Assembly: GCF_014268595.2 (NCBI RefSeq)
Contig: NZ_CP077091.1
Coordinates: forward strand, 1,262,501-1,326,500
Source of the DNA: Pseudomonas hamedanensis
GTDB lineage: Bacteria > Pseudomonadota > Gammaproteobacteria > Pseudomonadales > Pseudomonadaceae
Direction of reading: 5' to 3'
Length of the DNA stretch: 64,000 nucleotides
Within the stretch, counting starts at the first letter, position 1. Each line of letters begins with the position of its first letter. The position numbers were made by a program, and so were the translations under genes. Below the pieces are notes generated by a model that was given only the letters and a program-made list of their open reading frames with translations, made no database searches and had not been told where the DNA came from. This document shows positions 1 to 7,122 of the stretch, one piece after another.

Positions 1-68
1 GCGTGACCTGGCTGGCGGGTTTCGATTTTGAAATCAAGGTGATTGCGAAACTGCCCGAAGCGGCCTGA
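1..68 (+). CDS. 3' end of an unidentified gene
   Basis: The only open frame entering from the left edge ends with TGA at 66-68 and encodes the tail VTWLAGFDFEIKVIAKLPEA plus one alanine. About 22 residues are too few to identify the family. The stretch from 69 to 225 has no other gene and carries the upstream region of the ABC operon. Confidence 0.4.
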   Translation, partial: VTWLAGFDFEIKVIAKLPEAA

Positions 69-225
69 CCGGTACAGCACATAAACAGACACAACGCGCC
101 GGCACGGAGGCTGGCCAATCTCCTCGCGAATGCGTATAACCTCGCCGTTTCGTCTACCCTGACGTGGCGCGCCGTTAACTACCGGTGGCCCTTCGAATGT
201 TGACGCTTACGAAACGGAGAATTCC

Positions 226-1089
226 ATGCTCAAACGAACCCTGGCCCTGACCGCCGGCCTGGCCCTGTCTCTTTCTGCATTGATGACGCAAGCCGCCGAG
301 GTCTTGCGTGTCAGCGCGATTCCCGATGAAGCCCCGACCGAGCTGCTGCGCAAATTCGAGCCACTGGGGGCTTATCTGGAACAGCAACTGGGCATGAAAG
401 TGCAGTTCGTGCCGGTGGCCGACTATCCGGCCGTGGTCGAAGCGCTCGCCACTGATCGCCTCGACATGGCCTGGCTCGGGGGATTCACCTTTGTCCAGGC
501 GCGTTTGAAAACCGACGCGACCACCCCGGTAATCCCGTTGGTGCAGCGCGAACAGGATGCGCAGTTCACCAGCAAGTTCATCACCGCCGACCCGAACGTG
601 AAAAGCCTCGCTGATCTGAAGGGCAAGACCTTCGCTTTCGGTTCCGTCTCTTCCACGTCCGGCAGCCTGATGCCGCGTTACTTCATGCTCAAGAATGACG
701 GCATCAAGCCGGAAGCCTATTTCAGTCGCGTCGCCTACTCCGGCGCGCATGACGCCACCGTTGCCTGGGTACAGGCCGGCAAGGTCGATGCCGGTGTGTT
801 GAACGCCAGCGTCTGGCAGAAGCTGGTCGATGCCGGCAAGGTCGACACCAACAAGGTCAAGGTCTTCGCCACCACGCCAACCTACTTCGATTACAACTGG
901 ACCGTGCGCGGCACCCTTGATCCGAAGCTGGCGGCGAAAATCAAGAAAGCCTTCCTCGACCTCGACCCGGCCAATCCTGAGCAGAAGAAGATTCTTGATC
1001 TGCAGGCGGCCAGTCGCTTCATCGACACCAAGCCTGAAAACTACAAGGGCATCGAGGAAGCCGCCCGCGCCGCCGAACTGCTGAAATGA
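226..1089 (+). CDS. periplasmic binding protein of a phosphonate/selenate-type ABC importer
   Basis: This 287-residue protein is the solute receptor of the ABC importer encoded by the next three genes. Residues 1-23 form a signal peptide ending MTQA before AEVLRVSAIPDEAP. The rest matches the PhnD/PtxB-like phosphonate receptor fold, with the typical DMAWLGGFTFVQAR segment near residue 80. In Pseudomonas this lineage is usually annotated as a putative selenate ABC transporter receptor, a name that rests on genome context, so the real ligand (selenate, phosphonate or another oxyanion) is open. The start ATG follows ACGGAGA at a good distance. The stop overlaps the ATPase start as ATGA. Confidence 0.88.
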   Translation: MLKRTLALTAGLALSLSALMTQAAEVLRVSAIPDEAPTELLRKFEPLGAYLEQQLGMKVQFVPVADYPAVVEALATDRLDMAWLGGFTFVQARLKTDATTPVIPLVQREQDAQFTSKFITADPNVKSLADLKGKTFAFGSVSSTSGSLMPRYFMLKNDGIKPEAYFSRVAYSGAHDATVAWVQAGKVDAGVLNASVWQKLVDAGKVDTNKVKVFATTPTYFDYNWTVRGTLDPKLAAKIKKAFLDLDPANPEQKKILDLQAASRFIDTKPENYKGIEEAARAAELLK

Positions 1090-1883
1090 CCCTACGCCTT
1101 CACCAGGGCAGCCTGCGCCACGCCAACGGCGTCGAAGCCCTTCGCGGTGTCGACGTGCAGATTGGCGTCGGCGAACAGGTCGCGATCATCGGCCCGTCCG
1201 GTGCCGGCAAGTCGAGTTTGCTCAACCTGCTGGCAACCGCGCTGAAGCCCAGCAGCGGCGAGATCGAGGTACTTGGCGAACGTGCCTGGCACGTGTCGTC
1301 CCCACAACGCCAGCGCCTGCGGGCGCGCATCGGTCTGGTGCATCAGGCGCCGCCGATTCCGCCGCGTCAACGGGTCATCACCGCGGTGCTGGCCGGCAAG
1401 CTCGGTCAGTGGAGTCTGGGCAAAAGTCTGTTGAATCTGCTGCATCCGCTGGATGTGGCCGGTGCGCGCGCCGCACTGGCGCAACTGGATCTGGGCGAAA
1501 AATTGTTCGCCCATTGCCAGCAATTGTCCGGTGGGCAATTGCAGCGCGTCGGTATTGCCCGGGTGTTGTATCAGGCGCCGGAAATTCTGCTGGCCGACGA
1601 GCCGGTCTCGGCGATGGACCCGGTGCTGGCCGGGCATACGCTGTCGATCCTGGCGCGCCATGCCCGCGAGCATAACGTGACGCTGGTGGCGAGCCTGCAC
1701 GCGGTGGAACTGGCGCTGGCGCACTTCCCACGGGTCATCGGTTTGCGCGACGGCCAAGTTCTTTTCGACTGCCCTTCTGATGAAGTCAGCCGAGACAAGC
1801 TCGATGCGCTGTACGCCAACGAACAACTGCAATCGCCAACCGCTGCGGTGGCGCCGTTGATTGTGCAGATCCCGCGATGCTGA
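1086..1883 (+). CDS. ABC importer ATPase, phosphonate/selenate type
   Basis: This 265-residue cytoplasmic ATPase powers the importer. Visible motifs are Walker A GPSGAGKSS (36-44), the signature LSGGQ (147-151), Walker B ILLADEP (167-173) and the switch histidine in SLHAVE (about 205). It belongs to the PhnC group. The ATG overlaps the receptor stop, and its own stop overlaps the next start by seven bases, so the four genes are probably translationally coupled. Confidence 0.9.
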   Translation: MTLRLHQGSLRHANGVEALRGVDVQIGVGEQVAIIGPSGAGKSSLLNLLATALKPSSGEIEVLGERAWHVSSPQRQRLRARIGLVHQAPPIPPRQRVITAVLAGKLGQWSLGKSLLNLLHPLDVAGARAALAQLDLGEKLFAHCQQLSGGQLQRVGIARVLYQAPEILLADEPVSAMDPVLAGHTLSILARHAREHNVTLVASLHAVELALAHFPRVIGLRDGQVLFDCPSDEVSRDKLDALYANEQLQSPTAAVAPLIVQIPRC

Positions 1884-2704
1884 AAACGGACACACGCGAC
1901 CCTGCGGCGTGGCCGCGATTACTGCTCACCGTCCTGGCGATTGCCCTGCTGTGGCCGGGCATCCTCCTCAGTGAACTTGATCTGGGTGTGCTGTTTCAAG
2001 CCGACAGCCAAAGCGAGATGGGCCGTTTCGTCTCGGCGTTCTGGCCACCTGCGCACGATGAAGCGTTCCTGCAATTGCTGCTCAAAGCCACCCTGCAAAC
2101 CTTGGCGATTGCCACGGCGGGCATGGCGCTGGCCTTGTTGCTGGCAGTGCCGGCAAGCCTGATCGCCAGCCGCGCGTTGTCACTTTCTGCCGCCTCACGC
2201 GGCGGCGTGCCGAGCCTGCCCGGGCGCTTGCTGCGCTGGCCGGTGCGCGGCTTGCTGATTTTTCTGCGCAGCGTGCCGGAAATCGTCTGGGCGCTGTTAT
2301 TCGTGCGAGCGGTTGGCCTCGGCCCGGCAGCGGGTGTGTTGGCCATCGCCATCACTTACAGCGGCATGCTCGGCAAGGTCTACGCGGAGATTTTCGAATC
2401 CACCGACCAGCGCCCGGCGCACGCCTTGCTGCAGGCCGGCAGCGGTCGGCTGGCGGCGTTCGCCTACGGCACGCTGCCCAATGTTGCCGCAGAGCTGCTG
2501 TCGTACACGGTCTATCGCTGGGAATGTGCAATCCGCGCGTCGGTGGTGATGGGCTTTGTCGGGGCCGGCGGTCTGGGCCAGCAAATCGATTTATCGATCC
2601 GCATGTTCGCCGGCGGTGAAGTCGCCAGCATGTTGCTGACGTTTTTGCTGCTGGTACTGTGCGCCGATCAGCTCAGCCGTCTGTTGCGCTGGAGACTGAC
2701 ATGA
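1877..2704 (+). CDS. ABC importer permease 1, PhnE-like
   Basis: This 275-residue inner-membrane protein has several hydrophobic segments. Its C-terminal half carries the coupling region YAEIFESTDQRPAHALLQAG followed by GTLPNV and GFVGAGGLGQQI, as in PhnE-type permeases. It is one of two adjacent, related permeases that would form the heterodimeric channel. The start overlaps the ATPase gene and the stop overlaps the second permease gene as ATGA. Confidence 0.87.
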   Translation: MLKTDTRDPAAWPRLLLTVLAIALLWPGILLSELDLGVLFQADSQSEMGRFVSAFWPPAHDEAFLQLLLKATLQTLAIATAGMALALLLAVPASLIASRALSLSAASRGGVPSLPGRLLRWPVRGLLIFLRSVPEIVWALLFVRAVGLGPAAGVLAIAITYSGMLGKVYAEIFESTDQRPAHALLQAGSGRLAAFAYGTLPNVAAELLSYTVYRWECAIRASVVMGFVGAGGLGQQIDLSIRMFAGGEVASMLLTFLLLVLCADQLSRLLRWRLT

Positions 2705-3468
2705 GGCGCCTGATCAACGTGCTGCTGGTCCTCGGCATTGCCGTCGCCGTGGTCGCCTCCTTCGCTTATCTGGAGCTGGATCTCGGCGAGCTGGGCAGCG
2801 CCAACAGCCTCAAGCAGATGGGTGCTTATGTGCAGCGTTTTCTCAGCCCCGACTTAAGCGCTGGTTACCTGAAAGCCATCGCTCACGGTTCGCTGGAAAC
2901 CCTGGCCATGTCCGCCCTTGGCACCCTGCTCGCGGCGCTGTTTGGTATCGTTCTGGCGCTGCCCGCCGCCGGGCGTTTCGGCTGGCCGCTGCAAAGCGCG
3001 GCGCGCTTGCTGCTCAACGGCTTGCGGGCGATTCCGGAGCTGGTCTGGGCGGCGCTGATGGTGCTCGCCGCCGGGCTGGGACCGAACGCCGGCACCCTCG
3101 CCCTCGCCCTGCACACCACCGGCGTGCTCGGTCGACTGTTCGCCGAAGCGCTGGAAAACACCCCGCCGCAACCGGCCGAAGCGATCCGTTTGCAGGGCGG
3201 CAATCCGATTCTCGCGTTCTGCTACGGCACGCTGCCCAACCTCGCCCCGCAACTGCTCGCCTACTGCCTGTATCGCTGGGAAAACAACATCCGCATGGCC
3301 AGCGTGCTGGGTTTTGTCGGCGCTGGCGGCCTGGGCCAGATGCTCTATGTCAGCCTGAGCCTGTTTCAGGAAGCGCAGGCCAGTACGGTGATTCTGGCGA
3401 TGCTGTTGCTGGTGTTTCTGGTCGACTGGTTGAGTGCCTGGAGCCGCCAGCGTTGGGTGAAAGCGTAG
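2701..3468 (+). CDS. ABC importer permease 2, PhnE-like
   Basis: This 255-residue membrane protein is a paralogue of the preceding permease, sharing the pattern GTLPNLAPQLLAYCLYRWE followed by GFVGAGGLGQML. I chose ATG at 2701, which overlaps the previous stop (ATGA), over an upstream in-frame start at 2659 that would overlap the neighbour by 46 bases. It is the last gene of the importer operon. The 3469-3646 gap that follows shows no gene. Confidence 0.86.
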   Translation: MRRLINVLLVLGIAVAVVASFAYLELDLGELGSANSLKQMGAYVQRFLSPDLSAGYLKAIAHGSLETLAMSALGTLLAALFGIVLALPAAGRFGWPLQSAARLLLNGLRAIPELVWAALMVLAAGLGPNAGTLALALHTTGVLGRLFAEALENTPPQPAEAIRLQGGNPILAFCYGTLPNLAPQLLAYCLYRWENNIRMASVLGFVGAGGLGQMLYVSLSLFQEAQASTVILAMLLLVFLVDWLSAWSRQRWVKA

Positions 3469-3646
3469 GCCGAGTGGATATCTGGCAAAAGCTGATTATG
3501 CTTGAGGAAACCTTGCAGCCCTGCGAGGCGGTCAGACTGTGCAAGCTTCACGCGACAGCAATGGCGGCAGATGCCAACGGGCCAGAGTGCGACAGGCAGT
3601 AACGGGGGACTCCGGCCTACAACAATAAGCACGACGGAGAACACCC

Positions 3647-5326
3647 ATGGCCACAATCGACACAGCATCCACCGGCACGCCACCGCGCAGCGGCGGCATC
3701 ACCAAGGAGGAACGCAAAGTCATTTTTGCGTCCTCGCTGGGCACGGTTTTCGAGTGGTACGACTTTTACCTGTACGGCTCGCTGGCGGCGATCATCGCCA
3801 AGCACTTCTTCGCCGGCGTCAACGAAACCACCGCGTTCATTTTCGCCCTGCTGGCCTTTGCTGCCGGCTTCGCGGTACGGCCGTTCGGTGCCATCGTGTT
3901 CGGCCGCCTGGGCGACATGATCGGACGCAAGCACACCTTTCTGATCACGATCGTCATCATGGGCGTGTCCACCGCCATCGTCGGTCTGCTCCCCGGTTAC
4001 GCGACCATTGGCGTGGCGGCACCGGTCATTCTGATTACCCTGCGTCTGCTCCAAGGCCTGGCCCTGGGTGGCGAATACGGCGGCGCCGCGACCTACGTGG
4101 CCGAACATGCGCCGCGTAACAGGCGCGGTTTCTTTACCTCGTGGATTCAAACCACTGCCACCCTTGGTCTGTTCATGTCGCTGCTGGTGATCCTCGCCTG
4201 CCGCACGGCGCTGGGCACCGAAGCGTTCGAAGCCTGGGGCTGGCGGATTCCGTTTCTGCTGTCGATCATTCTGCTGGCCGTGTCGGTGTACATCCGTCTG
4301 CAGCTGAGCGAGTCGCCGGTGTTCCAGAAAATGAAGGACGAAGGCAAGGCCTCGAAGGCGCCGCTGACCGAATCCTTCGCCCGTTGGGACAACCTCAAAG
4401 TGGTGATCATGTCGCTGCTGGGCGGCACCGCCGGGCAAGCGGTGGTCTGGTACACCGGACAGTTTTACGCGCTGTTCTTCCTGTTGCAGACGCTGAAGAT
4501 CGACCCACAGACCGCCAACCTGCTCATCGCCGGTTCGTTGCTGATCGGCACGCCGTTCTTCGTGATTTTCGGCAGCCTGTCTGATCGCATCGGACGCAAG
4601 CCGATCATCATGGTCGGCTGCCTGCTGGCGGCACTGACGTACTTCCCGATCTTTACTGCGCTGACCCAGTACGGCAACCCTGACGTGTTCGTCGCGCAAG
4701 AGAAAAACCCGGTCAAGGTCATCGCCAACCCGGACCAGTGCTCGTTCCAGTTCGACCCGGTCGGCAAGGCGCGATTCACCAGTTCCTGCGACGTCGCCAA
4801 GACCCTGCTGGCGAAGCGGGCGATTCCTTACGAGAACGTCGCGGCCGAGCCGGGGACTGTGGCGCAGGTGCGCATCGGTGACAAAGTCATCGAGAGTTTC
4901 GAAGGCAGCGCATTGCCGGCTGCCGACTTCAAGGCCCGCAACGACGCCTTCACCGCCAGCCTGGGCAGCGCGCTGAAAGAAGCCGGCTATCCGGAAAAAG
5001 CCGATCCGGCAAAAGCCAACTACCCGATGCTGCTGCTTCTGCTGACGATCCTGGTGATCTACGTGACCATGGTTTATGGGCCGATTGCCGCGTGGCTGGT
5101 CGAGTTGTTCCCGACACGTATCCGCTACACCTCGATGTCGCTGCCCTACCACATCGGTAACGGCTGGTTCGGCGGCTTCCTGCCGACCGTCGCGTTCGCC
5201 ATGGTCGCGGCCACCGGTGATATCTATTACGGGCTGTGGTACCCGATCGTGATCGCTGTGGCGACCGCGATCCTCGGCACGTTCTTTCTGCCGGAAACCA
5301 AAGATCGCGACATTCTCAAAGACTGA
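3647..5326 (+). CDS. MHS-family MFS transporter with a large loop insertion
   Basis: This 559-residue inner-membrane transporter belongs to the metabolite:H+ symporter (ProP/ShiA-like) branch of the major facilitator superfamily. The N-terminal segment SSLGTVFEWYDFYLYGSL and the paired loop motifs GRLGDMIGRKH and GSLSDRIGRKP are diagnostic. It is longer than the usual 430-450 residues because about 115 hydrophilic residues (roughly 341-456, with two cysteines) lie between two helices in the C-terminal half. The substrate cannot be told from sequence; organic acids or osmolytes are family precedents. A strong terminator follows the stop. Confidence 0.88.
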   Translation: MATIDTASTGTPPRSGGITKEERKVIFASSLGTVFEWYDFYLYGSLAAIIAKHFFAGVNETTAFIFALLAFAAGFAVRPFGAIVFGRLGDMIGRKHTFLITIVIMGVSTAIVGLLPGYATIGVAAPVILITLRLLQGLALGGEYGGAATYVAEHAPRNRRGFFTSWIQTTATLGLFMSLLVILACRTALGTEAFEAWGWRIPFLLSIILLAVSVYIRLQLSESPVFQKMKDEGKASKAPLTESFARWDNLKVVIMSLLGGTAGQAVVWYTGQFYALFFLLQTLKIDPQTANLLIAGSLLIGTPFFVIFGSLSDRIGRKPIIMVGCLLAALTYFPIFTALTQYGNPDVFVAQEKNPVKVIANPDQCSFQFDPVGKARFTSSCDVAKTLLAKRAIPYENVAAEPGTVAQVRIGDKVIESFEGSALPAADFKARNDAFTASLGSALKEAGYPEKADPAKANYPMLLLLLTILVIYVTMVYGPIAAWLVELFPTRIRYTSMSLPYHIGNGWFGGFLPTVAFAMVAATGDIYYGLWYPIVIAVATAILGTFFLPETKDRDILKD

Positions 5327-5341
5327 AAAAGTCGCCGTTGT

Positions 5342-5367
5342 GCCCTCTCCTGCGGGAGAGGGCTTTT
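5342..5367 (+). terminator. rho-independent terminator after the MHS transporter
   Basis: A nine-base perfect stem (GCCCTCTCC with GGAGAGGGC, loop TGCG) is followed directly by TTTT, 15 bases after the transporter stop. Confidence 0.85.
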
Positions 5368-5436
5368 GCGCTGAAAAATTTCGAACGTCTGCCGCCGCGC
5401 TGTCTCCAATATTTACACCCACAGGAGGCCAGCGAC

Positions 5437-5655
5437 ATGAATCCCAATGACGACAAAACCCCCAACGCCCCACCCACCGATGCCAGCGGCAAACCGGTGA
5501 ACGTGGTCGAGCGCGATCTTGAGGACCGCGACGGCAGCACCGAGGGCGTGGACAAGACCATTACGCCTTCTTCCAACCGGGTCAAAGAGCAGGAAGCGGA
5601 AGAGTTGCAACGCAAGGTCGACGAGATCGAGCGCAAGGTGGCGGACGGCAATTGA
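5437..5655 (+). CDS. small hydrophilic protein of unknown function
   Basis: This 72-residue protein is highly charged and lacks hydrophobic segments. The N-terminal half is Pro/Asn/Asp-rich (starts MNPNDDKTPNAPPTDASGKP) and the C-terminal third looks like a short coiled coil (EQEAEELQRKVDEIERKV). The start is supported by a perfect AGGAGG at 5423-5428. Longer in-frame starts would run back through the terminator of the previous gene. I do not recognise a characterised family. Confidence 0.75.
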   Translation: MNPNDDKTPNAPPTDASGKPVNVVERDLEDRDGSTEGVDKTITPSSNRVKEQEAEELQRKVDEIERKVADGN

Positions 5656-5717
5656 AGGCGGCGTAGCTGTGGCCGTTGCTTTGAGCGGCGGCTGTCAGCT
5701 CGATGACCAAAAGCTCA

Positions 5718-5960
5718 TTTCCTACAGAATCGAACTACACCCCTGATCGACTTCACGCCCATCACAGGCGAAGCGTCTGACAGATATGAATGGTCTGTTC
5801 AGGGATGATGTGTTCCTCGTCCTGCCAGTGACGACAACGAGCCCACATCCCCCTTAGACTGCTGCACATTGATCATGGAGGTCATTATGAGCGCTGAACT
5901 TTCACTTATCGTTTCAGACTTCGAAACCGAAGAAGAGGCTGCGGATTACGACCTTTGGTT
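5718..5960 (+). repeat. direct repeat copy 1 (promoter and antitoxin 5' end)
   Basis: This stretch is almost identical to 6445-6686, offset by 727 bases and then 726 after a one-base length difference in a C run. It covers the intergenic region in front of the first toxin-antitoxin pair, the Shine-Dalgarno site and the first codons of the antitoxin. No separate gene is visible between 5656 and 5886. Confidence 0.85.
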
Positions 5961-6081
5961 TCGTGCTGAGGTACAGGAAGCACTTGATGATCCGCACCCG
6001 GGCATTCCCCATGCCGAAGCCATGGTGATGCTCGACCAGATGAATGAAGAAAACCGCAGGAAGCGCCGCGCTGCAGGTTAA
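5887..6081 (+). CDS. PaaA2-like antitoxin, module 1
   Basis: This 64-residue acidic protein is the putative antitoxin of the first module. Its pattern IVSDFETEEEAADYDLWFRA, then HPGIPHAEAM and a basic tail, follows the PaaA2 antitoxin of E. coli O157 (stability-determinant family), which binds and neutralises a ParE2-type toxin. ATG at 5887 has GGAGG five bases upstream; an earlier in-frame TTG at 5869 is less likely. The toxin gene overlaps its 3' end by 38 bases, typical of coupled toxin-antitoxin genes. A PaaR-type regulator is not present. Confidence 0.8.
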   Translation: MSAELSLIVSDFETEEEAADYDLWFRAEVQEALDDPHPGIPHAEAMVMLDQMNEENRRKRRAAG

Positions 6082-6355
6082 ATGGAGCTACAAGGCAATT
6101 CGTCAACTGGCTGACATCATTGATTACATCGACCAGCACAACTCCATTGCTTCGGTTTCCTTTCAGCGCAAAGCCGTTGCCGCAGCGCAGAAACTTTCTC
6201 CCATACCCCGTGGCTACCGATCCGGTCGGGTGCCTGGCACTCGCGAAATGGTGGTTCATCCGAACTATCTCCTGGTTTATCGGGTGAATGGGCAGATCGA
6301 CATACTCAGGGTGCTTCACGCTCGACAAAAATATCCTCGAACCCCTTCAACCTGA
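6044..6355 (+). CDS. ParE2/RelE-superfamily toxin, module 1
   Basis: This 103-residue protein has the ParE/RelE fold signature: a helical ADIIDYIDQHNS segment, then SPIPRGYRSGRVPGTREMVV, NYLLVYRVNG and a C-terminal strand ILRVLHARQKYP. It resembles ParE2 partners of PaaA2 antitoxins; related ParE toxins act on DNA gyrase, which is not shown for ParE2. ATG at 6044 lies inside the antitoxin gene in another frame. A GC-rich palindrome follows the stop. Confidence 0.82.
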   Translation: MKKTAGSAALQVKWSYKAIRQLADIIDYIDQHNSIASVSFQRKAVAAAQKLSPIPRGYRSGRVPGTREMVVHPNYLLVYRVNGQIDILRVLHARQKYPRTPST

Positions 6356-6358
6356 AAA

Positions 6359-6376
6359 GGCGGCCAACCGGCCGCC
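6359..6376. terminator. palindrome after toxin 1
   Basis: GGCGGCC and GGCCGCC are separated by AACC and preceded by AAAA, so the hairpin has a short T run only in minus-strand transcripts. The same palindrome recurs after toxin 2 (7082-7099), so it was duplicated with the module. Confidence 0.5.
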
Positions 6377-6444
6377 CCATGACGACTTGGGTTGGCGCTG
6401 AGTCATGCGTTGGAGGCTTATATCAGCCCAATGAAAACTGATAA

Positions 6445-6686
6445 TTTCCTACAGAATCGAACTACACCCCTGATCGACTTCACGCCCTTCACAAGCGAAG
6501 CGTCTGACAGATATGAATGGTCTGTTCAGGGATGATGTGTTCCTCGTCCTGCCAGTGACGACAACGAGCCCACATCCCCTTAGACTGCTGCACATTGATC
6601 ATGGAGGTCATTATGAGCGCTGAACTTTCACTTATCGTTTCAAACTTCGAAACCGAAGAAGAGGCTGCGAGCTACGACCTTTGGTA
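6445..6686 (+). repeat. direct repeat copy 2 (promoter and antitoxin 5' end)
   Basis: Second copy of the block at 5718-5960, placing the same promoter region and translation start in front of a second antitoxin gene. Similarity fades inside the antitoxin genes, so the coding parts have diverged faster than the regulatory part. Confidence 0.85.
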
Positions 6687-6807
6687 TCGCGCCAAGGTAC
6701 AAGCCGCACTTGATGATCCACGGCCGCCTGTTCCCCACGATGAGGCAATGGTGCTGGTCGATCAGATGCTCGAAGAGAGACGCAAGAATCGACGCGCTGC
6801 CGGTTAA
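6613..6807 (+). CDS. PaaA2-like antitoxin, module 2
   Basis: This 64-residue paralogue of the antitoxin at 5887 keeps the first 13 residues identical and then diverges (YDLWYRAKVQAALDDPRPPV), becoming closer to E. coli PaaA2 than copy 1 in this segment. ATG has the same GGAGG as copy 1. The two antitoxins share an essentially identical upstream region and are probably regulated alike. Confidence 0.8.
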   Translation: MSAELSLIVSNFETEEEAASYDLWYRAKVQAALDDPRPPVPHDEAMVLVDQMLEERRKNRRAAG

Positions 6808-7066
6808 CTGGAGTAAACCGGCTCTTGGAGATCTGGCTGACATCATCGAATACGTTGAACAAAGCAACACTGTCGCTTCATTTGCACTGCAGCAAAAGCT
6901 CAGCGCCGCAGCGCAAAGGCTTTCGTGGGCACCGCATGGTTTTCGCTCCGGTCGAATACCGGGCACTCGCGAAATGGTCATTAACTCGAATTATTTACTG
7001 GTCTATCGGGTGACAGACCACATCAATATTCTGACCGTGTTGCACGCCCGAAAAAAATATCCATAA
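6740..7066 (+). CDS. ParE2/RelE-superfamily toxin, module 2 (start uncertain)
   Basis: The C-terminal 90 residues align with toxin 1: ADIIEYVEQSNT, HGFRSGRIPGTREMV, NYLLVYRVTD and LTVLHARKKYP. The ATG used by toxin 1 is changed here (ATGAATGAAG became ATGCTCGAAG, which removes the in-frame ATG). The nearest in-frame ATG is 6740, giving an N-terminus rich in Trp and Cys that toxin 1 lacks; CTG at 6797 would give a normal-length toxin. Either a weak non-ATG start is used or expression is reduced. Confidence 0.65.
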   Translation: MRQWCWSIRCSKRDARIDALPVNWSKPALGDLADIIEYVEQSNTVASFALQQKLSAAAQRLSWAPHGFRSGRIPGTREMVINSNYLLVYRVTDHINILTVLHARKKYP

Positions 7067-7073
7067 ACACTCT

Positions 7074-7099
7074 AAAAAAAAGGCGGCCAACCGGCCGCC
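7074..7099 (-). terminator. terminator of the giant exoprotein gene
   Basis: On the minus strand the perfect GGCGGCC/GGCCGCC hairpin (7082-7099) is followed by eight T residues (A run at 7074-7081), 24 bases past the pdtA-like stop. It also lies just after toxin 2 on the other strand. Confidence 0.8.
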
Positions 7100-7122
7100 C
7101 AAACGTACTGCACGAGAGTCCT

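Noticed and set aside
3617..5473. Minus-strand 618-codon frame opposite the MHS transporter
   Set aside because: Shadow frame; the sense frame has transporter motifs and a terminator at its end.
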